Below, piece by piece: positions 7,757 to 18,186 of a DNA stretch of 64,000 nt. The notes under the pieces were generated by a model. The model saw only the letters and a list, made by a program, of their open reading frames with translations, did no database searches and was not told the origin of the DNA. Each line of letters starts with the position of its first letter. The first letter of the stretch is position 1. A program made the translations under genes and the position numbers. Source of the DNA: Bacteroides intestinalis (GTDB lineage: Bacteria; Bacteroidota; Bacteroidia; Bacteroidales; Bacteroidaceae); assembly GCF_902364365.1 (NCBI RefSeq), contig NZ_CABJDN010000004.1, positions 204,705-268,704 on the forward strand. Reading direction: 5' to 3'.

Positions 7757-10687
7757 ATGAAACTAAGAAATCTAATATTCGCAGTGATTGCATTCCTTGT
7801 TTGCTGGTCTTGTACACCCGGTGAAAAATCCCCTGTTGACTATGTAAATCCCTTTATAGGTACCGGCTTCCATGGCCACACTTATCCAGGCGCAACCGTT
7901 CCTTTCGGTGCAGTACAACTGAGTCCTGATACTCGTTCCGGTAACTGGGATGCTTGTGCCGGATACCATTATGATGATAACACCCTGAAAGGCTTCTCAC
8001 ATACACATCTGAGCGGGACCGGATGCATTGATTTGGGTGATATTCTATTCCGTCCCACAACTCAAAAAATAGATCCGGTTGCAGATCCTGTTTACCAGCC
8101 TGCCGCTTTCTCCCATGAAGACGAGAAAGCATCTACAGGGTATTATTCGGTAATCCTAAAAGAAGAAGGGATAAAAGTTGAGTTGACTGCGACCACGCAT
8201 GTGGGGATGCACCGCTATACATTCCCTTCCGGCAAAGAGGCGTCTGTTATCATAGATTTGGCCCACCTGCTCGATAATGAGTATATCTATGAAGCAGTTT
8301 TGGAGCAGACGTCTGCCAATGAAATTGCAGGTATGCGGAAGACGAGAGGATGGACAGATAATCAGTATGTTTACTTTGTGGCTCAATTCTCGAAGCCTTT
8401 CCAATCTGTTGACTTTATACAGGATAAAAAGATGGTTCCTGCCAGTGCAAAAATCTCCGGTACTGACTTGCAGGGTGTACTGACTTTCGATACTACTGAT
8501 GGAGAACCAGTAGTAGTCAAGGTGGGATTATCACTGGTAAGTGAGAAGAATGCGCGTATGAATATGGAAACCGAAGTAAACGATTTCAATTTTGATACAG
8601 TGCATGCTGCTGCCCGTGCAGCCTGGGAACAAGTATTATCCGTCATCACGGTTGAAGGGGGAGATACGGACGACTTGGTAGATTTTTATACAGCTATGTA
8701 CCATTCTATGGTGGTTCCTAATGTTGTAAGTGATGTTAATGGTGAGTATCGTCGACATGACATGCAAATAGGGCAGTTGTTAAAAGATAAAAAGCAGTAT
8801 TCCACTTTTTCTCTTTGGGATACTTTCCGTGCATGGAATCCTTTGATGACATTGATTGACACTACGCTGGTAAACGATATGGTAAATTCTTTCCTGAATA
8901 TTTATGATGCTTCGGGTGAACTTCCCATCTGGCCGCTTTCTGCCGGAGAGACAGGCACGATGATCGGATACCATTCGGTTTCTGTCATAGCTGATGCTTA
9001 TCTGAAAGGAATTAGAGGATTTGATGCGGAGAAAGCATTGAGTGCCATGATAGTTTCGTCAGAAAAGAATAAAAAGGGAGCGGACTATTATATTCAATAC
9101 GGTTTTATCCCTTCAAACATCAAAAAAGAATCTATATCCTGCCTGCTGGAGTTTGCTTATGATGACTGGTGTATTGCACGTATGGCTCAGGCAATGGGAA
9201 AAGCTGATGTTTATCAAACATATATCGAACGCTCTCAGAACTATATAAATGTGTTTGATGGTTCTACGCGATTTTTCCGTGGTAAGCGGATGGATGGCAA
9301 CTGGGAAACACCTTTCAATCCTTTTGAAGTGGGACGTGCATACACCGAAGCCACTGCTTGGCAGTATCGCTTTTTTGTGCCGCATGATGTGAACGGGATG
9401 GCTCAATTATTTGGCGGAAGGGATTTGTTTATTGCTGCGCTCGATTCGATATTCACCGTGGAATCGGATGTGAAAGGCGACCTTGTAGATATAACCGGTT
9501 TGATAGGACAGTATGTACACGGTAACGAACCAAGCCACCATATCGCTTATTTGTACGATTATGTAGGGCAACCTTGGAAAACACAGGAAATGACACGTCG
9601 TTTGCTTCACGAAATGTATAAACCGACTCCGGAGGGTATCATTGGTAACGAAGATTGTGGACAGATGTCTGCATGGTATATATTATCAAGTCTGGGAATA
9701 TACTCCGTATGCCCCGGAAGTAATGAATTTGCGTTGACCAGTCCTTTGTTTGAAAAGGCAGTAGTGAAGTTGGCCAATGGGAAAACATTGACCATTCTTG
9801 CCAATAATCCGAAAAAGAATGTATATATTAGTAAGGTTGAACTGAACGGGAAGCAGATAGAGACTAACTTTATTACTTATTTCCAGTTAATGGAAGGTGG
9901 TGAATTGCGTTTTACCTTATCTGATAAACCGGATCTAACAAGAGGTATTGCTGAGGAATCTTTTCCTTACTCTTATACTAAGGAAAATGTGGTTTCCATT
10001 CCTTATGTTGATAAAGACTTGAACTTGTTTATGGATATGGTAAACGTCCCCCTGGCTACGGCAACAAGTGATGCAGAAATCAGGTATACGCTGGATGGAA
10101 GTGAACCTACAGAACAATCAAAACTTTATAAAGAGCCTTTCGAACTGTATCAAACCACACAAATAAAGGCCAAAGGCTTTAAGGAAGGTTTTCGTCCGAG
10201 CAGCACTTTGTCCATTCAGGCAACTAAGGCTGAATTGAAGGCAGCACTTCCGGTATATCCTACCCGGAATGGTACGTCTTATAAATATTTTGAAGGTGTT
10301 TACCGGAAAGTGGCAGATGTGGAAAAAACTCCATTGATTGCGTCGGGTATCATACAGGAACCATCTATAAAAGGAGCTAAACAAGAGGATCATTTCGGTT
10401 ATATATTTTCCGGACTGATAGAAGTTCCTGAGGATGGAGTTTATACCTTTCAGACACGCTCGGACGATGGTAGTGTACTGTATATAAGTGATGAACTGGT
10501 GGTGAACAATGATGGTTCCCATGCTGCTATTCCCGCTACGGGTTTTATAGCCTTGAAGAAAGGATTTCATCCTTATATTCTCTATTATTTTGAAGATTAT
10601 GAAGGAGAACATTTGAGTTGGGCATGGAAGATTCCATCTGCGGAAAAATTGTCACCTATTCCCGCTTCTGTTTTATTTGTGAAATAA
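7757..10687 (+). CDS. GH92 exo-alpha-mannosidase with hexosaminidase-C-like and PA14 domains
   Basis: A 976-residue exported protein of glycoside hydrolase family 92, calcium-dependent exo-alpha-mannosidases, often alpha-1,2 or alpha-1,3. The signal ends at Cys19 (WSC), probably a lipoprotein. Family marks include YVNPFIGTG near the start, GNEPSHH at 589-595 and GNEDCGQMSAWY from 630. After the catalytic core come a chitobiase/hexosaminidase C-terminal-like segment (YTLDGSEPTE) and a PA14-like domain (EDHFGY...SDDGSVLYI), which make it longer than a plain GH92. The start at 7757 gives a clean signal peptide; a frame from 7691 does not. It opens the run of degradative genes. Confidence 0.92.
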   Translation: MKLRNLIFAVIAFLVCWSCTPGEKSPVDYVNPFIGTGFHGHTYPGATVPFGAVQLSPDTRSGNWDACAGYHYDDNTLKGFSHTHLSGTGCIDLGDILFRPTTQKIDPVADPVYQPAAFSHEDEKASTGYYSVILKEEGIKVELTATTHVGMHRYTFPSGKEASVIIDLAHLLDNEYIYEAVLEQTSANEIAGMRKTRGWTDNQYVYFVAQFSKPFQSVDFIQDKKMVPASAKISGTDLQGVLTFDTTDGEPVVVKVGLSLVSEKNARMNMETEVNDFNFDTVHAAARAAWEQVLSVITVEGGDTDDLVDFYTAMYHSMVVPNVVSDVNGEYRRHDMQIGQLLKDKKQYSTFSLWDTFRAWNPLMTLIDTTLVNDMVNSFLNIYDASGELPIWPLSAGETGTMIGYHSVSVIADAYLKGIRGFDAEKALSAMIVSSEKNKKGADYYIQYGFIPSNIKKESISCLLEFAYDDWCIARMAQAMGKADVYQTYIERSQNYINVFDGSTRFFRGKRMDGNWETPFNPFEVGRAYTEATAWQYRFFVPHDVNGMAQLFGGRDLFIAALDSIFTVESDVKGDLVDITGLIGQYVHGNEPSHHIAYLYDYVGQPWKTQEMTRRLLHEMYKPTPEGIIGNEDCGQMSAWYILSSLGIYSVCPGSNEFALTSPLFEKAVVKLANGKTLTILANNPKKNVYISKVELNGKQIETNFITYFQLMEGGELRFTLSDKPDLTRGIAEESFPYSYTKENVVSIPYVDKDLNLFMDMVNVPLATATSDAEIRYTLDGSEPTEQSKLYKEPFELYQTTQIKAKGFKEGFRPSSTLSIQATKAELKAALPVYPTRNGTSYKYFEGVYRKVADVEKTPLIASGIIQEPSIKGAKQEDHFGYIFSGLIEVPEDGVYTFQTRSDDGSVLYISDELVVNNDGSHAAIPATGFIALKKGFHPYILYYFEDYEGEHLSWAWKIPSAEKLSPIPASVLFVK

Positions 10688-10706
10688 TTTTTAATACATA
10701 AATATC

Positions 10707-11570
10707 ATGAAAAGAATATTATTGTTGTTTTTGCCATTCCTTGCTGCATCATGTGGGCAAGTGAAACAACAGGCACCTGCATCGGAGCCTATTAATGTAA
10801 TGTCTTTTAATATCCGCTATGATAATCCTGAGGATAGTCTGGATAACTGGAAATTCAGGAAAGACCGTGCTGCGAATGCCATTCGTTTTTACAATGTGGA
10901 TATATTGGGTACACAAGAAGTATTGCACAATCAGCTGGAAGACCTCAAACAGCGTTTACCCGAATATGACGTGATTGGTGTAGGTCGTGAAGATGGTAAA
11001 GAAAAGGGTGAATATAGTGCTCTTTGGTATAAGAAAGATCGCTTTACATTGATTGATTCCGGTTACTTCTGGCTTAGTGAAACACCTGAAGTGGCTGGCT
11101 CCAAAGGATGGGACGGAGCTTGTGAACGCATAGCTTCGTGGGCTAAATTGAAAGATAAAGTCACCGGTAAAGAAGTTTTTGCATTGAATACTCATCTGGA
11201 TCATGTAGGTGTAGTGGCACGTCGTGAAGGGATAACCCTAATGTTGGACAAGGTGAATCAGTTGAGTGACGGGCTGCCGGTAATTGTAACAGGAGATTTC
11301 AACTCAGAACCGGAATCGGATGTAATCAAACATGTTACTGATCCTACTAATCCGGAACATTTGACGGATGCACGCGAAGCGTCTCCCATTGTTTATGGAC
11401 CTTCGTGGAGCTTTCATGATTTTGGGAAGATTCCTTATGAGTATCGTCCGTTGATTGATTATGTATTTGTGCGCAATGGATTTAAAGTGGTAAGATATGG
11501 TGTACTGGCGGAAACTGAAAATGAGTCTTTCCTATCAGACCATGCACCTGTTTTTGTAACGGTGGAATGA
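10707..11570 (+). CDS. endonuclease/exonuclease/phosphatase-family lipoprotein
   Basis: A 287-residue lipoprotein (lipobox AASC, Cys16) of the EEP fold, metal-dependent phosphodiesterases and phosphatases. Visible marks are MSFNIRYDN, the metal-binding Glu in GTQEVL, TGDFNSEP and the C-terminal LSDHAPVFV. Export outside the cytoplasm and its place between a mannosidase and a phosphatase argue for a glycan or lipid phosphodiester rather than DNA. It lies 19 bp after the GH92 gene and 47 bp before the alkaline phosphatase gene. The real substrate is unknown. Confidence 0.85.
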   Translation: MKRILLLFLPFLAASCGQVKQQAPASEPINVMSFNIRYDNPEDSLDNWKFRKDRAANAIRFYNVDILGTQEVLHNQLEDLKQRLPEYDVIGVGREDGKEKGEYSALWYKKDRFTLIDSGYFWLSETPEVAGSKGWDGACERIASWAKLKDKVTGKEVFALNTHLDHVGVVARREGITLMLDKVNQLSDGLPVIVTGDFNSEPESDVIKHVTDPTNPEHLTDAREASPIVYGPSWSFHDFGKIPYEYRPLIDYVFVRNGFKVVRYGVLAETENESFLSDHAPVFVTVE

Positions 11571-11617
11571 GAATATCTTATCAATGAAAATAAGTAAGTA
11601 ACAAAAAAATAGTAACC

Positions 11618-12760
11618 ATGAAGAAAATATTGAGAAGCTGCATATTTGCAGTAATGGCGATTGCATTATTGCCTGCCGGAACATTGGCACAAGAGCGTCG
11701 GGACAAAGAGCAGACGTATGTATTGGAACACCCATATGAAGTAACAAAAATAACACCTCCCCAAGGGAAAAAGATAAAGAATGTTATCCTGATGATTGGT
11801 GACGGTATGAGCCTGATGCATGTCTATTCAGCCTGGACAGCCAACCGTGGTAAACTCTTTTTGGATAATTGTCAGGCAGTAGGTTTGTCGAAGACATACT
11901 GTGCTAATAAATTGATTACCGATTCAGGAGCAGGAGGTACGGCACTGGCTACTGGACAGAAGACAATCTATCATGCCGTAGGCGTGGATCCGGAGGGGCG
12001 TCCGTTAAAGTCGTTAGTAGATTTGGCAGCTGCCAAGGGTAAATCAACAGGTTTGGCAGTGACCTGCCGCCTTTGGGATGCAACCCCTGCAGACTTCTGT
12101 TGTCACAATATAGACCGGGATGCTGAAGCTGCTATTGTGGCGGATTATGTGAATTGTAATGCAGACTATGTATTCGGTGGTGGTGCCAAACTCTTTGAAA
12201 ACCGTGAGGATGGACGTGACTTGTTTGCAGAGTTACGTGCAAAAGGTTTCCAAACTCCTCGTAGTTGGGAAGATCTGGTTACCATCAAAAGCGGTAAGGT
12301 ATTTGCAGTTCCCTATTCGGTAGATACTCCGCTTCCTGCTGAGCGTGGTGATCTTCTGGCGCGTGCTTCATTGAAAGGCATCGAACTACTGAATCAGAAT
12401 AAGAATGGTTTCTTTATGATGATAGAAGGTTCACAGTTGGATGATTACGGACACTTCAACGATCTTGACCTGTTGATGCAGGAAACTCATGACTTTGACC
12501 GTACTATCGGTGAAATTTATAAATGGGCAGTTCAGGATGGAGAAACGCTGGTAATCGTTACTGCTGACCATGAAACTGGTGGACTTACGCTGGTAGACGG
12601 TGATTTGAAAGAAGGTAAAATCGTATGTAAGTTCTCTACGGGAGGACATAGTGGTGTGATGGTGCCGGTATATGCTTTCGGTCCCGGTGCACAGGAATTT
12701 ACCGGAATCTTTGAGAATACGGCTATCTTTGATAAGATAAAGAAATTGCTTAATCTGTAA
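11618..12760 (+). CDS. alkaline phosphatase
   Basis: A 380-residue exported phosphomonoesterase of the alkaline phosphatase superfamily. A signal peptide ends near TLAQE. Metal and catalytic motifs are present: MIGDGMS at about 60, the nucleophile Ser103 in TDSGAGGTA, TADHETGG, and STGGHSGVMVPV near the end. Zinc/magnesium ligands of the family (Asp, His) occur in these motifs. It would strip phosphate left after a diesterase cut. It lies within the co-directional run, 16 bp before the next gene. Confidence 0.9.
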   Translation: MKKILRSCIFAVMAIALLPAGTLAQERRDKEQTYVLEHPYEVTKITPPQGKKIKNVILMIGDGMSLMHVYSAWTANRGKLFLDNCQAVGLSKTYCANKLITDSGAGGTALATGQKTIYHAVGVDPEGRPLKSLVDLAAAKGKSTGLAVTCRLWDATPADFCCHNIDRDAEAAIVADYVNCNADYVFGGGAKLFENREDGRDLFAELRAKGFQTPRSWEDLVTIKSGKVFAVPYSVDTPLPAERGDLLARASLKGIELLNQNKNGFFMMIEGSQLDDYGHFNDLDLLMQETHDFDRTIGEIYKWAVQDGETLVIVTADHETGGLTLVDGDLKEGKIVCKFSTGGHSGVMVPVYAFGPGAQEFTGIFENTAIFDKIKKLLNL

Positions 12761-12776
12761 ACTAAACCTTTTTCCT

Positions 12777-14381
12777 ATGTTGAAATACATTTTATTTGCA
12801 TGCTTGCTTTCATTTCCGGCATTTACCTCGCTGAAAGCCCAAAGCTGTGGCAACGATGAGAAGTATCATCTGCCTTATAAAAACACGTATGTAAAAGAAC
12901 CGTTGGTCACCGAGAATGAATATCGTGTGGCTAAACCCCAAACGATTGTACCGAAGAGCTTCAAAGAAGCACGGCAGATTCTTCCCAATCCGATATGGGA
13001 CGGACATGAAAAAGAACTTGAAATGTATTGGAGAGCATGGGAAATTGCTGTTGGAAACATTCGTGCTCCTCAAGAGGGTTCCGGATTTGTGTCAAGCTAT
13101 TTGGATACAGCCTATAACGGTAATATTTTTATGTGGGACTCTTCGTTCATTCTAATGTTTGCCCGCTATGGTACACGTTTTTTCCCTTTCCAGCGTACAT
13201 TGGATAATTTTTATGCCAAGCAGCACCCTGACGGCTTCATCTGTCGGGAGATAAAGGCGGACGGGGCTGACTGCTTCGAACGCTATGATCCGGTCAGTAC
13301 TGGGCCGAATCTGATGCCGTGGTGCGAAATGGTATATTATCATCAGTTCGGGGATACAGAACGTTTACAGAAGATATTTCCGGTACTTTGCGCCTATTAC
13401 AAGTGGTTGAAGTTGAACCATACATGGCAGAATGGAACATACTGGTCGAGCGGATGGGGAACAGGTATGGACAATATGCCCCGTGTACCGGCAGGTTATA
13501 ATCCAATTTACAGCCATGGGCATATGGTTTGGCTGGATACTAACTTACAACAGTTGTTCACAGCCAATCTGTTGCTTGAAATGGGATTCTATCTGGAACG
13601 TTGGCAGGAAATAGAGGATCTGGAAAGTGAAGCCGAAATGCTGAAAAAGTATATCCATGACAATCTTTGGGATGAAAAGACAGGCTTTCTGTATGACCAG
13701 TATGCCGATGGATCGCTTTGCACAACGAAAGGGATAGGCGCTTACTGGGCTTTGTACACCGATGCCTTGGATACTAACCAACTTGACCGTTTGGTGAAGG
13801 AATTGGATAATCCGGAGACGTTTAAGCGGAAATACCGTGTACCCTCTTTATCTGCCGATCACCCCAAGTATAAGGAAAACGGACGTTATTGGCAAGGTGG
13901 AATATGGCCGGGAACCAATTATATGGTGATGCAGGGACTTGTGAAGAAGGGCTACCGCAAACAGGCACGGGAAATATGTCTGAATCATTATGCTCAGGTA
14001 TTGGAAGTATATAAGAAAACCGGAACTTTTTGGGAATATTATGCTCCTGAAAGTGCAGAACCTGGTTTTATGGCGAGAAAAGAGTTTGTAGGCTGGGCGG
14101 GTCTTCCGCCTATTGCCGAACTGATAGAGCTTATCATTGGTATCCGTGGAGATTATGCTGAACAGCAGATTGTCTGGGATATGAACCTGACAGAGACTAA
14201 CGGAATAGAGCGCTATCCTTTTGGACCGGAAGGGGTGATTAGTCTGAAAGCCGAGGCACGTCGTTCCGCGAATGATGAACCGCGTATCACTATCGATACA
14301 AATGTAGGTTTTGAATTGCTTGTACTCTATGGTGAAAAAGAAAAGAAAATTAGTGTGATACCCGGTAAACATACCTATTAA
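12777..14381 (+). CDS. GH63/trehalase-like (alpha/alpha)6 glycoside hydrolase
   Basis: A 534-residue exported protein (signal ending near LKAQS) with a six-hairpin toroid fold like GH37 trehalases and GH63 alpha-glucosidases or mannosylglycerate hydrolases. The likely catalytic Asp is residue 232 in GTGMDNMPR, matching the ESGxDNSPR motif of GH63-type enzymes. YWQGGIWPGTNY and the C-terminal EYYAPESAEPG carry further active-site residues. It should cleave an alpha-linked sugar, glucose or mannose, by inversion. Family assignment between GH37 and GH63 is uncertain. Confidence 0.75.
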   Translation: MLKYILFACLLSFPAFTSLKAQSCGNDEKYHLPYKNTYVKEPLVTENEYRVAKPQTIVPKSFKEARQILPNPIWDGHEKELEMYWRAWEIAVGNIRAPQEGSGFVSSYLDTAYNGNIFMWDSSFILMFARYGTRFFPFQRTLDNFYAKQHPDGFICREIKADGADCFERYDPVSTGPNLMPWCEMVYYHQFGDTERLQKIFPVLCAYYKWLKLNHTWQNGTYWSSGWGTGMDNMPRVPAGYNPIYSHGHMVWLDTNLQQLFTANLLLEMGFYLERWQEIEDLESEAEMLKKYIHDNLWDEKTGFLYDQYADGSLCTTKGIGAYWALYTDALDTNQLDRLVKELDNPETFKRKYRVPSLSADHPKYKENGRYWQGGIWPGTNYMVMQGLVKKGYRKQAREICLNHYAQVLEVYKKTGTFWEYYAPESAEPGFMARKEFVGWAGLPPIAELIELIIGIRGDYAEQQIVWDMNLTETNGIERYPFGPEGVISLKAEARRSANDEPRITIDTNVGFELLVLYGEKEKKISVIPGKHTY

Positions 14382-14398
14382 CGACAAACAATTCTATC

Positions 14399-15850
14399 AT
14401 GAAGAACAAAATGTCACGACGTCAGTTTCTGAAGACTGGAGGACTTGCTTTGGCTGCAATGACCATTCGGCCGTCTTCAGCGCTTGCCTCATCCGAAGTG
14501 TTGAGCCAGCAGTATATATCATTGCGTCCTTCTGTGGATAAGAGGTGTTTTGTTTCCAGAGCAGTGGATAAAGCGATTGGAGAAGGGCAAAAGAAAATAA
14601 AGGATGAGAAACTTCGCTGGATGTTTGGAAACTGCTTCCCGAATACACTGGACACCACTGTCAGACACAAGATAAAAGGAGGTCAGCCAGATACTTTTGT
14701 CATTACGGGAGATATTGACGCCATGTGGTTGCGTGATTCTTCTGCGCAGGTATGGCCTTATCTGCCGTTGATGAAAGAAGATAAGGAACTGCAACTTATG
14801 GTGGCGGGGCTTATTAACAGACAGGCGGAATGTATCCGGATAGATCCTTATGCCAACGCTTTCAATGACGGCCCATTAGGCAGCTATTGGGAAACCGATC
14901 ATACGCAGCATATGGCAAAGGAGTTGCATGAGCGCAAATGGGAGGTAGATTCTTTGTGTTATCCTATTCGTCTGGCGTACCATTATTGGTTACAGACGGG
15001 GGATGTTTCCGTATTCGGTAAAGACTGGCACGAAGCCATGAAGTTAGTAGTCCGGACTTTTAAAGAGCAACAACGGAAGGAAAGTTTAGGATCTTATAGT
15101 TTTACGCGCGATTGTGACCGTCCGACTGATTCGCAGATAAATAATGGATGGGGAGCGCCAGTCAAACCAGTTGGACTGATCGTTTCTTCTTTTCGTCCTT
15201 CGGACGATGCTACTCAATATGGATTCTTGATTCCTTCCAATATGTTTGCAGTAGTATCGTTGAGGCAATTGGCGGAGATAGAACATAAGGTATACAAGAA
15301 TGAGGTTTTTGCCGGAGAATGCATGGCACTGGCAAACGAAGTGGATGCTGCTATCCGTAAATACGGAATATTTAACCATCCTGTCTGTGGACGAATTTAT
15401 GCCTTTGAAGTGGATGGTTTCGGTAATGCGCTTTGTATGGATGATGCCAATGTGCCCAGTTTGCTGGCTGCTCCTTATCTTGGTTACTGTTCTTTCAAGG
15501 ATGCTATTTATCAGAATACACGCAAAATGATATGGAGTGACAATAATCCCTACTTCTTCAAGGGGGAAGCAGGAGAAGGAGTAGGTGGACCTCATGTCGG
15601 GTTGAACTACATCTGGCCGATGAGTATCATTATGAAAGCTTTTACAACTGACAGCCCCGAAGAAATACGTACTTGTCTGAAACTATTGCGTGATACGGAT
15701 GGAGAAACGGGTTTCATGCATGAGTCCTTCAATTCGGCAAATGCAGCGGACTTTACCCGTTCCTGGTTTGCATGGGCAAATACCTTGTTCGGCGAACTTA
15801 TCCTTAAAACAATTCGGGAATACCCAAACTTATTATCTCAAACGTTATGA
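14399..15850 (+). CDS. GH125 exo-alpha-1,6-mannosidase with Tat-type signal
   Basis: A 483-residue enzyme of GH125 (former DUF1237), inverting exo-alpha-1,6-mannosidases active on N-glycan and mannan cores. The N-terminus SRRQFLKTGG followed by a hydrophobic stretch is a twin-arginine signal, unlike the Sec or lipoprotein signals of its neighbours. Core motifs include GDIDAMWLRDSSAQVWPY, IDPYANAFNDGP and the C-terminal GFMHESFN. The stop overlaps the next start (ATGA at 15847-15850), indicating translational coupling. Confidence 0.92.
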   Translation: MKNKMSRRQFLKTGGLALAAMTIRPSSALASSEVLSQQYISLRPSVDKRCFVSRAVDKAIGEGQKKIKDEKLRWMFGNCFPNTLDTTVRHKIKGGQPDTFVITGDIDAMWLRDSSAQVWPYLPLMKEDKELQLMVAGLINRQAECIRIDPYANAFNDGPLGSYWETDHTQHMAKELHERKWEVDSLCYPIRLAYHYWLQTGDVSVFGKDWHEAMKLVVRTFKEQQRKESLGSYSFTRDCDRPTDSQINNGWGAPVKPVGLIVSSFRPSDDATQYGFLIPSNMFAVVSLRQLAEIEHKVYKNEVFAGECMALANEVDAAIRKYGIFNHPVCGRIYAFEVDGFGNALCMDDANVPSLLAAPYLGYCSFKDAIYQNTRKMIWSDNNPYFFKGEAGEGVGGPHVGLNYIWPMSIIMKAFTTDSPEEIRTCLKLLRDTDGETGFMHESFNSANAADFTRSWFAWANTLFGELILKTIREYPNLLSQTL

Positions 15851-18168
15851 AGATAGTTTATTGGACATTTATTTTATCGTTCATTCTCCTGTCTTGTGGA
15901 GAGGGACACAAAGCAGATATGAAAGATTATGGCATTATACCTATGCCTAACGAAATCGTTTCAGAACAGGGAAATTACGTCTTGCAGGGTGAAAAAACGG
16001 TAGCTGTATCTTCCGACGAATCTTCCATGAAAGTTTTTCAGTATCTGGAGAATGTGTTAAAGAATACCTCAGTTCAGTTAAAGCGGATTGCTCCAACCGA
16101 ACAGGCTGATATCAGTTTGCTTATAGATACGACTTTACCTGATGAGGCTTATACGCTGGAAGTTTCTTCCCATGGTATAAAAATCTGTTCAAATGCAACC
16201 GCTGCAGGGTTGTTTTACGGTGTGCAGTCTTTGTTACAGCTTATGCCGGTTGAAATTTATGATACTCATCGGAAGTATGAAAACGACATAGAAATTCCTG
16301 CGGTCCGTATTACGGATGCTCCCCGTTTTCCTTATCGCGGAGCTATGATGGATGTAGGTCGTAATTTTCTACCCAAGGAAGAAGTACTAAAGTTTCTTGA
16401 CTTGATGGCTTTTTATAAACTGAATAAGTTTCATTTCCACTTGACAGATGACCAAGGCTGGAGGATAGAAATAAAAAAATATCCAAAACTTACAGAGATA
16501 GGTTCTTATCGTAAACAAACACAGGTGGGGCATTGTGACTATTACTATCCACGTCGTTTCGATGGAAAAGAGAAACAAGGGTATTATACGCAGGACGAGA
16601 TTAGAGAGATTGTGAAATATGCATCCGATCGTTTTATCACGATTATTCCAGAAATAGAGATGCCTGGGCATGCATCTGCTGCATTGGCTTGTTATCCGGA
16701 ACTCTCTTGCGGATTAGGAAAGACGTATGTAGTGCGCGATTACTTTGACGTTTTTGACGAAGTCTATTGCCCTAAGGAGAATACGTTTGATTTTCTGGAA
16801 GACGTGTTGGTAGAAGTCATGGACCTTTTTCCGAGTCATTATATTCATATTGGTGGAGATGAATGTCCGAAGAAAGCATGGAAGATATGTGATCACTGTC
16901 AAACTCTGATGAAGCGGGAAGGACTGAAAGATGAAGAAGCGTTACAAAGTTGGTTTATACATCGGATAGAACAATTTGTGAACAGCAAGGGACGTGACAT
17001 TATCGGCTGGGATGAGATATTGGAAGGAGGACTTGCCCCCAATGCTACGGTGATGTCATGGCGTGGAGAGGAAGGAGGCATTGAGGCTGCCCGTCAGAAA
17101 CACAAAGTTATTATGACTCCCGGTGATAAATGTTATATTGATCACTATCAGGAAAGTCCGGAATTCGCTCCGCTGGCTATCGGTGGTTTTATTCCACTGG
17201 ATAGTGTTTATAACTATAACCCGCTTCCTGCCGAACTAACGCCTGAAGAACAAGCTTATATCATAGGGACACAAGTTAATATTTGGGGAGAATATATTCA
17301 GACCCCTGAATATTTTGAGTATATGGCTTTTCCACGTTTGCAGGCAATGTCTGAAGTGCAATGGACACAGTTGAAGAATAAGGATTTCAATTCTTTTGTC
17401 CGGAGGTTGGATAAGGAGTTCAAGCGCTTAGATTTTTGCGGAGTCAATGCTTGCCGCAATTTCTATGAGGTTAATCTGACAGGGGCATGGAATGATGTTC
17501 ATCATACTTATGAAGTAACCTTGAAAACGTTCTGTCCCGGCGTTGAAGTCTATTATGCTGTTAATGATTCTGTGGTGTCTTCTTCCTCCGATCTTTATAA
17601 GGCTCCCTTGGCCTTATCTGAAGATGCTACTATTTATGCAGCAGTTTACAGAGATGGAAAGCCGTTAGGCAAGATTACCCGCAAGAGTTTTGCAGTAAAT
17701 AAGGCTACTGGAAATTCGTATCAGTGTGTACCGCCTCCGGTTGTGGAGAAGGTAAATGAAGGTATTGGGCTGACGGATGGTATTCGTGGCTATACACGTG
17801 ATTTACGGCGTTGGGCCATTTTTCGTGAAGACTCGGTGCGAATTACGGTAGATTTAGGGAAACCGGTTTCCGTAAGTAAGATTGCTTTTGCTTCTTTGTG
17901 GCGCCCCTTTGATACTCTTTGGCCAGCGAGTGAATTATGCGTTTCTGTTTCTGCAGATGGTGAGACTTTTACCTCTGTAGGCAATCAGGAATATACGTAT
18001 GACTTTACACAGACTGAAGCGACCCGTTTTCCTGTTTCATACTCATTTCCAGAGGTGACAGCAAGATATATTCGTTTAGAATTGTTGAATGGTGGTTTAT
18101 GTCCGGAAGGTTACTATCATGCAGGTCAACAAAGTCGGTTGGCAATTGATGAAATAGAGTTTTATTGA
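15847..18168 (+). CDS. GH20 beta-N-acetylhexosaminidase
   Basis: A 773-residue lipoprotein (lipobox LLSC, Cys17) of GH20, which removes terminal beta-GlcNAc or beta-GalNAc by substrate-assisted catalysis. An N-terminal GH20b domain precedes the barrel. HFHLTDDQGWR and the catalytic pair Asp338-Glu339 in HIGGDECPKKAW are intact, and WGEYIQTPEYFEYMAFPR closes the core. The C-terminal part has a chitobiase-C-like segment and an F5/8-type sugar-binding domain. It overlaps GH125 by 4 bp. In this locus it may remove a hexosamine side branch before the mannosidases act. Confidence 0.93.
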   Translation: MKIVYWTFILSFILLSCGEGHKADMKDYGIIPMPNEIVSEQGNYVLQGEKTVAVSSDESSMKVFQYLENVLKNTSVQLKRIAPTEQADISLLIDTTLPDEAYTLEVSSHGIKICSNATAAGLFYGVQSLLQLMPVEIYDTHRKYENDIEIPAVRITDAPRFPYRGAMMDVGRNFLPKEEVLKFLDLMAFYKLNKFHFHLTDDQGWRIEIKKYPKLTEIGSYRKQTQVGHCDYYYPRRFDGKEKQGYYTQDEIREIVKYASDRFITIIPEIEMPGHASAALACYPELSCGLGKTYVVRDYFDVFDEVYCPKENTFDFLEDVLVEVMDLFPSHYIHIGGDECPKKAWKICDHCQTLMKREGLKDEEALQSWFIHRIEQFVNSKGRDIIGWDEILEGGLAPNATVMSWRGEEGGIEAARQKHKVIMTPGDKCYIDHYQESPEFAPLAIGGFIPLDSVYNYNPLPAELTPEEQAYIIGTQVNIWGEYIQTPEYFEYMAFPRLQAMSEVQWTQLKNKDFNSFVRRLDKEFKRLDFCGVNACRNFYEVNLTGAWNDVHHTYEVTLKTFCPGVEVYYAVNDSVVSSSSDLYKAPLALSEDATIYAAVYRDGKPLGKITRKSFAVNKATGNSYQCVPPPVVEKVNEGIGLTDGIRGYTRDLRRWAIFREDSVRITVDLGKPVSVSKIAFASLWRPFDTLWPASELCVSVSADGETFTSVGNQEYTYDFTQTEATRFPVSYSFPEVTARYIRLELLNGGLCPEGYYHAGQQSRLAIDEIEFY

Positions 18169-18186
18169 CCTTAAAACATGTATATT

